Shown: positions 1 through 6,221 of the stretch, in pieces
Layout: every line of letters begins with the position of its first letter
Numbering within the stretch: the first letter of the stretch is position 1
NCBI GenBank assembly: GCA_964508975.1
Contig: CAZDVQ010000090.1
Span: forward strand, 1-11,151
DNA: 11,151 bases
Reading direction: 5' to 3'
Origin: CAZDVQ01 sp964508975
Lineage (GTDB): Bacteria > Bacteroidota > Bacteroidia > Chitinophagales > Saprospiraceae
Translations under genes and position numbers: made by a program
Notes under the pieces: generated by a model
What the model was told of the DNA's origin: nothing
Seen by the model: the letters and a program-made list of their open reading frames with translations, nothing else
The model's database searches: none

Positions 1-180
1 GTGCCCGTGGAGAGGGGTGGCACGAGCGCTAGCTCGTGACGGGGTGAGGCGCAACGTAGTTATGAGGGCAACGTGCCATCCATACCATTTTACTGCTTTA
101 GCCAGCCTTACGCCCGTCTGCCCCCCTGTCACTGCGCTGGCGCTTATTCCATCTTACCGCTCACATCTTACATCTCATCG
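1..180. repeat. GC-rich hairpin patch with short repeats, downstream of the YdeI-like gene
   Basis: This non-coding patch reaches the window edge and is probably cut by it. It holds a 7-bp hairpin (CACGAGC at 21-27, loop GCTA, GCTCGTG at 32-38). A 20-mer at 57-76 recurs with two mismatches at 1189-1208. Toward the YdeI-like stop codon it has two copies of CATCTTAC (150-157 and 164-171) followed by CATCTCATC. Read from the YdeI-like gene, the order is stop codon, short AT-rich repeats, then GC-rich hairpins, the same order as downstream of the nhaC-like gene. I take it as one member of a dispersed non-coding repeat family. The long plus-strand reading frame through it resembles no protein I know. 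Confidence 0.5.
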
Positions 181-756
181 TAAGTATTTAGGTTTCAGTT
201 GTTGTTCGCCGCTTTCGATAATTTCAGCGATGCGTTTTTCGCGGGTTGCTGTGGTTTTGGCCATGACAAGCCACTGCAAGATAGATTTCTGGATAGATTT
301 ACTCAAGGACAGGTAAAAGTCCTGCGCCTTAGGATGCGCCGTAAAGGCCGCTTCTAGATCGGGTGGGATGATATATTGTTCCACTTCATCCAGGATAGTC
401 CAGGAGCCATTAGCTTTGGCTACGGCAATACTTTTAAAGCCCGCCTCGGTCATCAAGCCTTGTGCGATGAGTTGCTCCACCTTGTCTTTGTTTACTTTCG
501 ACCAGGTGCTGTTTGGTTTTCGTCTGCCAAAATACTGCTGTGAAGATTCATGATCAATGGATACATGCTTACTGTCGATCCAGCCGAAGCAGAGGGCTTC
601 ATCAACGGCATTGCTCCAGCTGAGCGACGGCTTGTTGGAGGATTTCTTGTAATACACCAGCCAAACCGCTTGTTCGGTTTCATGGTTTTCGGCTAGCCAC
701 TCGCGCCATGCGGCTTGACTGCTTGGATAAAATACGGGTATTTCCTTTTTGGACAT
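175..756 (-). CDS. YdeI/OmdA-family (bacteriocin-protection-like) protein
   Basis: A soluble protein of 193 residues, the usual length for the YdeI/OmpD-associated family, with no signal peptide or membrane segment. Family hallmarks seen are AVDEALCFGWIDSKH (about residues 50-64), a run containing GRRKPNSTWSKVNK (about 77-90), a short Gly-Leu-Met-Thr-Glu-Ala-Gly stretch near 100-106, NGSW near 116-119, and a C-terminal part with TATREKRIAEI (about 168-178). Members of this family have been linked to tolerance of antimicrobial peptides and bacteriocins in enterobacteria; the biochemical activity is not well defined, and the role in Bacteroidota is unknown. The ATG at 756 gives the family's normal N-terminus and the gene ends with TGA at 175-177. 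It stands alone, with base composition like the nhaC-like gene and unlike the AT-rich operon to its right. The family call is firm, the function weak. Confidence 0.9.
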   Translation of the reverse strand: MSKKEIPVFYPSSQAAWREWLAENHETEQAVWLVYYKKSSNKPSLSWSNAVDEALCFGWIDSKHVSIDHESSQQYFGRRKPNSTWSKVNKDKVEQLIAQGLMTEAGFKSIAVAKANGSWTILDEVEQYIIPPDLEAAFTAHPKAQDFYLSLSKSIQKSILQWLVMAKTTATREKRIAEIIESGEQQLKPKYLR

Positions 757-778
757 GGATGGTGTCAGGATTAGCGCA

Positions 779-810
779 CAAAAATAGGCTTATATCGTCG
801 TTCAAAGATA
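779..810 (-). promoter_or_regulatory. Candidate Bacteroidota promoter(s) for the YdeI-like gene
   Basis: On the minus strand two matches to the Bacteroidota -7 element TAnnTTTG lie upstream of the ATG at 756: TATCTTTG (803-810) and TATTTTTG (779-786). The second would give a 5' leader of roughly 15-20 nt. The TTG inside the first lies 16 nt upstream of the second, slightly short of the usual 19-21, so it could serve as an imperfect -33 element. Motif match only. Confidence 0.35.
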
Positions 811-874
811 TGTATTCGCTTAATTTGTAGCTAGGTTTTGTGTCATTTAGGGTAAAAAAATGACCAGCAGTTTG

Positions 875-898
875 TCCTTTCCTCATTTTATCATTTGT
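875..898. repeat. Short 8-bp tandem repeat (three units)
   Basis: Three adjacent 8-mers, TCCTTTCC, TCATTTTA and TCATTTGT, share the unit that is repeated again at 1051-1082. They lie in the untranslated gap 757-1474. No coding or regulatory role can be read from them. Confidence 0.5.
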
Positions 899-1050
899 TC
901 ACCCTGGGCATTCAAAACGGCGTTAAGTAAGTCAAGGGAGTAGTACCGTTACAAGTCCATTTCTCATGCTAGTTTAGCTTTTTTAAGTCATCCATGACAT
1001 CCTCGAAGCCGTAAGCGTTATGTACAAGGTGAAACGAGGCCATCAAAACG

Positions 1051-1240
1051 TCATTTCATCATTTCCTCATTTCCTCATTTTATCTTTTTTGGGCGCCTGC
1101 CCTTCGGGCACCGGGCTGTGCGCGGCTGCTCGTTGCTTGTCCCTGCGGGAGCGGCTGCGCCGCCCGCTACCATCCCTGGCGCGGATTTTAGTTATGAAGG
1201 CAGCGTGCAAAGTGCCAACCGAGCGAGCGTAGCTCGGCCC
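1051..1240 (+). repeat. Composite repeat: 8-bp tandem array plus GC-rich hairpin cluster
   Basis: The element begins with four perfectly phased 8-mers at 1051-1082 (TCATTTCA, TCATTTCC, TCATTTCC, TCATTTTA), then a T-run, then a GC-rich block of tight hairpins, mostly with 3-nt loops: TGCCC-TTC-GGGCA (1098-1110), TCCC-TGC-GGGA (1140-1150) and GCGGC-TGC-GCCGC (1151-1163). A looser hairpin, CCGAGC/GCTCGG (1219-1224 with 1232-1237), closes it. The 20-mer at 1189-1208 matches 57-76 at 18 of 20 positions. The minus strand of 6240-6420 has the same order of parts. It looks like a REP- or MITE-like non-coding element; I see no transposase. Open frames through it are compositional artefacts. Confidence 0.6.
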
Positions 1241-1284
1241 CTGTATCGATTGGCGTACCTTGATTGAGGTAGGTGCCATCATCG

Positions 1285-1455
1285 TTAGTACCGGCCCGGG
1301 GGCTTGTTTTGAGTATTTTGATACAGCGCATAGCCCCACAGGTTAACCCCGCTATGTAGAGCCAAGGCGGCTATTTCTGTGTGGGGAAAAAGGGCCGACG
1401 AATTTTCGGTGGTTATAGCCCTACAGTCGAATTTTAGTCGCAAAGAAACATATGG
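1285..1455 (-). other. Possible gene remnant (56-codon open frame without ATG)
   Basis: Minus-strand frame open from a TGA just upstream of 1455 to TAA at 1285-1287. It has no ATG. Its second half reads like real protein (for example HSGVNLWGYALYQNTQ, ending in KPPGRY) rather than like the low-complexity frames of the neighbouring GC-rich block. It could be the 3' end of a decayed gene or a chance reading of repeat DNA. I do not recognise a family. The rest of the gap 1241-1474 shows nothing besides this and the hairpin at 1451-1469. Confidence 0.2.
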
Positions 1456-1469
1456 TCAGAAATACCATA
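1445..1469 (-). terminator. Candidate weak terminator after the symporter gene
   Basis: A 6-bp inverted repeat (TATGGT at 1451-1456, 7-nt loop, ACCATA at 1464-1469) lies just past the symporter stop codon. On the minus strand it is followed by the T-rich stretch TGTTTCTTT. The stem is AT-rich and the T-run is interrupted, so termination here is plausible but weak. Confidence 0.4.
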
Positions 1470-1474
1470 GGTAG

Positions 1475-2899
1475 TTAGTTTTCATTTGTACTTGTCAATT
1501 TATATGTTAGCCAGTTCGTAGCCAATGAAACAACTAAAGCAGGAACCGTTTCGTTAATGTGTCCGCTCAAAGCAAACTGATACTTCCAAAGCAGTGCAGT
1601 TGTAAGTCCTGTCACTATACACAGAAATAGTGAAGTCGGTGAATTTTTCCATTGCATGAGTTTAATAATCATTGCAGGTGCTATTGAAGAGCCAAGTAGC
1701 ATAATTGATGACATTACGAGGTCATACACAGAACCGTTGACAAAGAATACTGCCAAACAAATTGTCAACACTGCCGTCAGTAGTGTAACAGCTCTGTTGC
1801 TTACATGAGACAAATCTTTTCTTTTCAAGATTGGTTTTAGCAGATCGTTCGAAATTGAATTTGAAACAGAAATCAGTAGGGAGTCGGCTGTAGATGCAAT
1901 TGCTGCATAAATTGCTGTCAATGTAATTCCTTTAATAATTGGATGAAAGTCTTTGGCAATCACAGTTGAAAGTGCCTTTTCACTTGTCGGGAAGTCTAAG
2001 TCTACCACTAAACCACTTAGGAGAACGCCAACCAAAGTCATACCAACCCAAGTAATTTGAACAAAGCCGATGTAAAGCCATTTGGCTTTACTCGCTTCTT
2101 TGGGATTTTCAGCGGCATAGAATCTGTCAATGATTTGTGGTTGAGAAATTGAAAAGCCCATACTTGCACAAGCCCAACCAATAATAAAACCCAAGCCACT
2201 CATTAAGCTATAGCCGTTAAATAGGTTAAGAAAACCTTTGTCCTTTTGAGTTAGAGTCTCTAAAATTTGACTCTTGTCAGGATAAAGACTGTAGGTGTGA
2301 TACACTAAAAACAAGATAATCACAAACATGATTATAGCTTGTAAAACGTCTGTCCAAACTGATGAACGAAACCCTCCCATTATTGAATAGCTCGCAACGA
2401 AAAGCCCTGATGCGATAATTGCATAGTTAAGTTCAATATCAATAAAGCCAGTTAATGAGATTGCTGAAGCCCTCCACTGTGCAGCGGTGTAAAGTCCTGT
2501 AGCTATAACCAATAATAAAGAAGTAAGTAAGGCAAATGCAGATTTATAATTTAAGAAATCGTGTGTCAAAGTTTCTGCTATCGTTTTTAGTTTCTTATCA
2601 TGCGATAATTCGGTTGCTCTCGCAGGGAAAAATTGCCAAAAAGCTAATGTACCAATTAAAAATGCTAACGGTAATAGTAAGGCGGATACGCCTTGCAAAT
2701 AGCCAAGAGCTATTGCCGTTGTCATTATAAAACCAGAGTTGGCTGTTGCTCCGGCGCTCAAAGCAATTGTATACCATTTGAGAGAACGGTCTGCCAAATA
2801 AAATTCTTCGTTGGTATTTGAACGCCCTTTTGCGGCAATGAAACCTAAAAGCAAAGTGATAGCTAAGAAGGCTATAAAAATGATTGTGCTAATATCCAT
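1475..2899 (-). CDS. Sodium:solute symporter (SSS/PutP-like family), last gene of a three-gene operon
   Basis: An integral inner-membrane transporter of 474 residues, close to the family's usual length, with about 13 hydrophobic segments. SSS hallmarks are EEFYLADRSL (31-40) after TM1, the SAGATANSG helix (48-56), the signature around GGFRSSVWTDVLQ (175-187), and AIASTADSLL (333-342), whose Ser336-Thr337 match the Na+-site residues of PutP (Ser340-Thr341). It should use the sodium gradient to import a small solute; amino acids, betaines, sugars and carboxylates are all family substrates and none can be chosen from sequence. By eye alignment, the residue matching PutP Asp55 is Ala53. The ATG at 2899 lies 2 bp beyond the TAA of the upstream gene, so the two are almost certainly co-transcribed and perhaps translationally coupled. 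Base composition is clearly AT-rich. Confidence 0.88.
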   Translation of the reverse strand: MDISTIIFIAFLAITLLLGFIAAKGRSNTNEEFYLADRSLKWYTIALSAGATANSGFIMTTAIALGYLQGVSALLLPLAFLIGTLAFWQFFPARATELSHDKKLKTIAETLTHDFLNYKSAFALLTSLLLVIATGLYTAAQWRASAISLTGFIDIELNYAIIASGLFVASYSIMGGFRSSVWTDVLQAIIMFVIILFLVYHTYSLYPDKSQILETLTQKDKGFLNLFNGYSLMSGLGFIIGWACASMGFSISQPQIIDRFYAAENPKEASKAKWLYIGFVQITWVGMTLVGVLLSGLVVDLDFPTSEKALSTVIAKDFHPIIKGITLTAIYAAIASTADSLLISVSNSISNDLLKPILKRKDLSHVSNRAVTLLTAVLTICLAVFFVNGSVYDLVMSSIMLLGSSIAPAMIIKLMQWKNSPTSLFLCIVTGLTTALLWKYQFALSGHINETVPALVVSLATNWLTYKLTSTNEN

Positions 2900-2901
2900 A
2901 A

Positions 2902-3729
2902 TTAAAAAGGAGTTGATTTAGATTTTAATTCTTGGTATTTTAAATTGTTATCATTAATGTCTTTTATATTTGTGCTAAACTCTGCTTTTTGCATTTCTCG
3001 GTCTTTTAATATTAGTGTTCCTGTTAGTTTGTTGCCTACAATTATTATATCATCCTTAATTTCGAGGTCATTAATTCTTGAAGCAAAAGTGTATCTGATT
3101 TTTATACCATGATCTTTTTGTTGTTTAAGTAATTCAATATTATCTTTTTCAGCCATTTCTGTACTGTCAGCAAAAATGTAAATTCGTTCAATTGTACACC
3201 CTCTTTGTGGTGAAATTGCTTCGTAGTTTTGTTGCAAATACTCTTTACCCCAATCTTCTCTCCACCAATTTGAAGGTTTAACATAGCTTGTGGCAATTAT
3301 CGTTGTATTGGTTTCTTCCTTAAATAAGAGGTTAGCAAATTTTCCAATTTCATCTACAGTAACAATAAATTTACTTTGGTTTGCTTGCTGAACTGTTTTA
3401 AGAAATTGTTCTTCTCTCGTTCTACATATTACTTTTATAAAAAGGCTTTGACTATTATCAATCGTGTTATTTAGACTATGGTAGTCTCTCACGATTTCCA
3501 ATGATTTTTTATCTCTTGTTAGGGAGAGCTGCTCCATGTATTGGTACCGTATTGACACAGAAATTGTGGCAACAATTCCAATGGTTGCATAAAGAGCCGC
3601 AAACCTTCGGTGTAACTCTTTGTCTTTATTGGGTGAACGAAAGCTACGAATAAAAGTAAAACTCGAAACAACGAAGGTTACCAAGTAGCCGACAAGTTCA
3701 ATGCTCGTGATAGTATCAAAAAAAATCAT
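2902..3729 (-). CDS. Two-TM membrane protein with a PLD-like soluble domain, middle gene of the operon
   Basis: I cannot assign this 275-residue protein to a named family. Two hydrophobic helices (about 9-29 and 43-62) are followed by a soluble region that positive charges near RSFRSPNKDKELHRR place on the cytoplasmic side. Residues about 128-245 form an alpha/beta unit: a strand (TTIIATSYV), an aromatic loop with SNWWREDWGKEYL (153-165), RGCTIERIYIF (176-186), an amphipathic stretch LLKQQKDHGIKIRYTF (200-215), then DDIIIVG (226-232) and TGTLIL (236-241). This resembles the non-catalytic PLD-like domains that appear as N-x-x-x-x-RGVxIxRIF in bacterial signalling and conflict proteins; I see no HxKxxxxD motif. 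Its ATG overlaps the methyltransferase stop by 4 bp (ATGA), and its stop lies 2 bp before the symporter. A sensor or regulator acting at the membrane is one guess. Confidence 0.75.
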   Translation of the reverse strand: MIFFDTITSIELVGYLVTFVVSSFTFIRSFRSPNKDKELHRRFAALYATIGIVATISVSIRYQYMEQLSLTRDKKSLEIVRDYHSLNNTIDNSQSLFIKVICRTREEQFLKTVQQANQSKFIVTVDEIGKFANLLFKEETNTTIIATSYVKPSNWWREDWGKEYLQQNYEAISPQRGCTIERIYIFADSTEMAEKDNIELLKQQKDHGIKIRYTFASRINDLEIKDDIIIVGNKLTGTLILKDREMQKAEFSTNIKDINDNNLKYQELKSKSTPF

Positions 3730-4661
3730 TTTGCATAAAGTTTAAATGCTACAAGACTTAATGTTGTTCCATTATCCATTTCATAATAAGTGAAATGTTT
3801 GAAATATCGCCTTATATTGTTTGTCAATGATGTTCTTGTGTATCGGTATGAAATAGCAGTCATAATGCTTATGCCTTTTTGCAAAATACTATCTCCAACT
3901 TTTATGTCAGCAGTAAGCTTGAAGCCCATTTCAATTCTTTGATTTCTAAATGCAGTGAAATATTGAAGCGAATTTTTATTGAGCCCTACCAATTCTAAAG
4001 CTAAGAAGTTGAACTGTTCTGCATATTTGTCTTTGTAAGGAACAAGAATGCTTTCAATTTTATCTTTCGTAAAATATTCGGTAATTATTAAACAAACACC
4101 ATTGGGTTCGCACAACTCTCTTAGGAGATTTAGAATTTTATTTGGCCTATAGTTATTAAATGTCAATCCAATAAAAAATAATCTATCAACTTTGCTGCTT
4201 AAATCAATATGCTTATGTAAGTCCTCAAAAAGACAATTGATTGGATTACTTTCAACTCCAATTTTAGAAACTTCATCTGATGCGATTTTTAGAAAACTTG
4301 TGCTGATGTCAACTGGAATATATTTGAACTCTTTTTTGCTTTTTTGCAGCTCTTTAAGCAGAGGTATTGATTTTGAAGGTAAGCCAGGCCCAAGGTCGTA
4401 AAACTCAACTTTACCTGTAAAGTCCTTGAGTATGTCCGTTCTATATTTATCTATAAGCTTTTCTGTCGGCTCGTGTAATTGGGTGGAGAATTTTTCCGCA
4501 CCAATCATATCCAAGTAAAGTTTGGCTTGCTTGTCCTCTAAGTATAAATGATATGGTTGGTCAAACCAATAAACCTTATTACCATCATTGTCAATGGTTG
4601 TCGGGCAGTCCAAAAGTTGCTGTATGAATGTGTCATTAGTTTTTTTCATTCCCAAATACAT
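3726..4661 (-). CDS. EgtD-like SAM-dependent methyltransferase (histidine-methyltransferase family, altered substrate site)
   Basis: A soluble protein of 311 residues, near the length of EgtD (about 320). The Rossmann SAM-binding core is clear: FYDLGPGLPSKSIPLL (87-102) for motif I, PVDIS (116-120) for the acidic motif, and IGLTFNNY (164-171) where EgtD has GSTIGN. The C-terminal substrate lobe also aligns: QRIEMGF (241-247) matches the ERIEM stretch of EgtD, and MTAISYRY (267-274) matches TEIS-x-K[FY]. In EgtD the Glu of that motif contacts the histidine imidazole; here it is Ala269. EgtD makes trimethylhistidine for ergothioneine, but no egtB-like gene is present here. I infer N-methylation of another amino acid or amine. 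First gene of the operon, overlapping the next by 4 bp. The start at 4661 is chosen for length; ATG at 4649 (residue 5) is also possible. Confidence 0.82.
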   Translation of the reverse strand: MYLGMKKTNDTFIQQLLDCPTTIDNDGNKVYWFDQPYHLYLEDKQAKLYLDMIGAEKFSTQLHEPTEKLIDKYRTDILKDFTGKVEFYDLGPGLPSKSIPLLKELQKSKKEFKYIPVDISTSFLKIASDEVSKIGVESNPINCLFEDLHKHIDLSSKVDRLFFIGLTFNNYRPNKILNLLRELCEPNGVCLIITEYFTKDKIESILVPYKDKYAEQFNFLALELVGLNKNSLQYFTAFRNQRIEMGFKLTADIKVGDSILQKGISIMTAISYRYTRTSLTNNIRRYFKHFTYYEMDNGTTLSLVAFKLYAK

Positions 4662-4695
4662 TTAATCTGCCCAGGTTAGCACTATATCGAAAATA

Positions 4696-4783
4696 ATGCG
4701 ACTCAATCCCGAAGATATTACTGAGCAACTAATCTATTGACGCAACCCGGCTGGCTTTATTGCGACAATTTGATGAGGTTTAA
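4696..4783 (+). pseudogene. Possible frameshifted gene fragment in the gap upstream of the operon
   Basis: On the plus strand an ATG at 4696 opens a 14-codon frame (MRLNPEDITEQLIY, stop 4738-4740). In an adjacent frame, starting at 4739, the sequence continues DATRLALLRQFDEV before TAA at 4781-4783. Joined by one shift near 4730-4738, these give a convincing protein N-terminus of about 28 residues. This could be the stump of a gene deleted when the neighbours were inserted, or chance. I do not recognise the family. Confidence 0.2.
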
Positions 4784-4802
4784 TAATCAATTAACTCTTG
4801 TA

Positions 4803-4833
4803 GTTGTACAGGCTTGTGATCAAGCATGTCAAC
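4803..4833. repeat. Imperfect inverted repeat upstream of the operon
   Basis: GTTG, ACA and GCTTG (4803-4816) pair with CAAGC, TGT and CAAC (4821-4833) around a TGAT loop. This makes 12 base pairs with one bulged T (4807) and one G/A mismatch (4811/4826). There is no T-run on either side. It lies about 140 bp upstream of the methyltransferase start and could be an operator or a leader RNA structure. The rest of 4662-4989 is AT-rich and shows no full gene. Confidence 0.35.
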
Positions 4834-4943
4834 AACCCCTCTGCAAATATAATAGAAAAAGCTAACTAAATTCACCCCTTAATCATTTTTTTCAAAAAAA
4901 ATCTCTCTGCGCCGCTCGTAAGCTTAAAATAGATATTGTCCCC

Positions 4944-4963
4944 AAAAATGTGAAGGTGTCACA
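4944..4963 (-). terminator. Candidate terminator after the putAbiC-like gene
   Basis: On the minus strand, TGTGA, a 5-nt loop and TCACA form a hairpin directly followed by five T residues, starting 26 nt after the stop codon at 4990-4992. The stem is only 5 bp, so it may be weak, but position and T-run fit a Rho-independent terminator and would separate this gene from the operon downstream. Confidence 0.5.
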
Positions 4964-4989
4964 ATCTTACAGAAAACACTATTATGAAC

Positions 4990-5964
4990 TTACATTGTAT
5001 TATCGTTTTCAAACATTCGCTTCTGTTCTTCATAGACAGGTTTAAGATGTTCGTATCTTAAAGTCAATATTTCTGGGGAAATAATTTTTTTAGTATAGTT
5101 AGCTGGTGTCAATAATTCAAAATCAATATTTTTTAAAAGTTCATATTTGTTGATTAGTGGGTAGAATTTTTCTCCATAGTTTGTCAAAGCATTATAAGCA
5201 AGAAGTACAAGTTCGTACTGCGAAAGTTGAGCTCTAAGAATTTTTAAGTAATCTTTTTTTTGATTCTCATCAAGTAATTGATTCTCGTCAACTATTCGAA
5301 CAATATGAAATAAATTTCTGAAATAATGCCCTAATATAGCCTTGTATTGATGATAGGCTTTCTTATAAATACGAATTAATTTTTCTTCATTTGGGTCTTT
5401 ACCAAACACATTGTCCCCTTTGTGTGTTCTGTAAAATAGGTTAGACATTAAAAGAGATAATGTTTGAAAGAATTGAATTCCGCTTTCGTTTTCCATATTG
5501 AAGAAAGAATTGCTTGTCTTGTCAATGTATATTCCGTTTCTAATTTCGTTTTGAAGCCCTATTAGTTGGAAAAATTTATTATCAAACTGTTGAATTGCTG
5601 AAAAGACATTTGCTTTTTCTAATTCATTTTTTTGCCCTCGCAATTCATTTCGTGTCAGCTCAAGTTCTTCTCTTTGTAGAGCAAGCTCTTTTCTTTGTAG
5701 TCGAAGGGTTATGTAAAAGAGAATAACGCTAACTAAAGTCCAAAGTGCACCAACTGCCCCACTAATAAACGAACCAAAATCTCCAAATTTATCTGAGTTT
5801 ATTTTATTAGAACTTGAGTAGGCTTCTCCATGGTTAAACAAAAAGATAGTCGAAATGAAAATCAGTAATCCAAATAAAGCGAAACTGATTGCAATTCCAA
5901 CCAGCAACTTTTCAAGAAGTGTGAATTCGGTCTTAGCAGTTGCTGTATTGACTTTTTTCGTCAT
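4990..5964 (-). CDS. Putative phage abortive infection protein (putAbiC-like)
   Basis: A membrane-anchored protein of 324 residues from the ATG at 5964. TM1 lies at about 18-44. Next comes the characteristic DKFGDFGSFISGAVGALWTL segment (about 58-77), which leads into TM2 and the ITLRLQRKEL junction. A short coiled coil follows (about 90-117, repeated Glu-Leu pairs: LALQREELELTRNEL), then the conserved FDNKFFQLIGLQNEI (127-141), GHYFRNLFHIVRI (212-224) and a C-terminal helical part containing LSQYELVLLAYNAL (248-261). This order is typical of proteins annotated as putative phage abortive infection proteins (putAbiC, after lactococcal AbiC); the mechanism is not established. TTG at 5973 in the same frame would add three residues; ATG is preferred and no Shine-Dalgarno decides. 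The gene appears monocistronic, is AT-rich like the operon after it, and has probably been horizontally acquired. Confidence 0.85.
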   Translation of the reverse strand: MTKKVNTATAKTEFTLLEKLLVGIAISFALFGLLIFISTIFLFNHGEAYSSSNKINSDKFGDFGSFISGAVGALWTLVSVILFYITLRLQRKELALQREELELTRNELRGQKNELEKANVFSAIQQFDNKFFQLIGLQNEIRNGIYIDKTSNSFFNMENESGIQFFQTLSLLMSNLFYRTHKGDNVFGKDPNEEKLIRIYKKAYHQYKAILGHYFRNLFHIVRIVDENQLLDENQKKDYLKILRAQLSQYELVLLAYNALTNYGEKFYPLINKYELLKNIDFELLTPANYTKKIISPEILTLRYEHLKPVYEEQKRMFENDNTM

Positions 5965-6059
5965 GTTTTTCAATTATTGATATATCGTTAGTTATTTCAA
6001 AGTCTGTAGTGTAACCCAAAGATTCCCGTAAATCTATTCACGAAACTACACTTGCTTAT

Positions 6060-6073
6060 TGCCCATTTGGGCA
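6060..6073. repeat. Short perfect inverted repeat upstream of the putAbiC-like gene
   Basis: TGCCCA (6060-6065) and TGGGCA (6068-6073) are separated by two bases, about 100 bp upstream of the putAbiC-like start. It could be a repressor half-site pair, a tight hairpin, or chance. The surrounding stretch 5965-6220 shows no gene; it has several poly-C runs and no convincing promoter motif. Confidence 0.3.
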
Positions 6074-6221
6074 TTACAAGCTTGATTAATAATCCCCCCC
6101 TTCAAGGGCTTTTAGTTCGTAAGAAGCCTTAACAGGAACTTCCCCCCCACAAAAATAAACAAAAAAACATAACTAATCCACCCCCGCCCAAAAAATAAAT
6201 TACACCCCACCAGCCAAATAT

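Noticed and set aside
1067..1339. Minus-strand open frame of about 90 codons through the GC-rich block
   Set aside because: It is rich in Arg and Ser because of GC-rich hairpins, matches no family I know, and crosses repeat DNA; it overlaps the more protein-like frame at 1285-1455 in a different phase.
3726..4661. Calling the methyltransferase egtD with a role in ergothioneine synthesis
   Set aside because: No egtB or other ergothioneine gene is nearby, and the residue that recognises histidine appears changed.
4885..4902. ATTTTTTT/AAAAAAAT fold-back as a terminator
   Set aside because: The stem has no G-C pairs and a single-base loop; it is better explained as adjacent poly-T and poly-A runs.
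6091..6115. Hairpin CCCT-TCA-AGGG followed by CTTTT as a plus-strand terminator
   Set aside because: The stem is only 4 bp, the T-run is short, and no plus-strand gene lies upstream for it to end.
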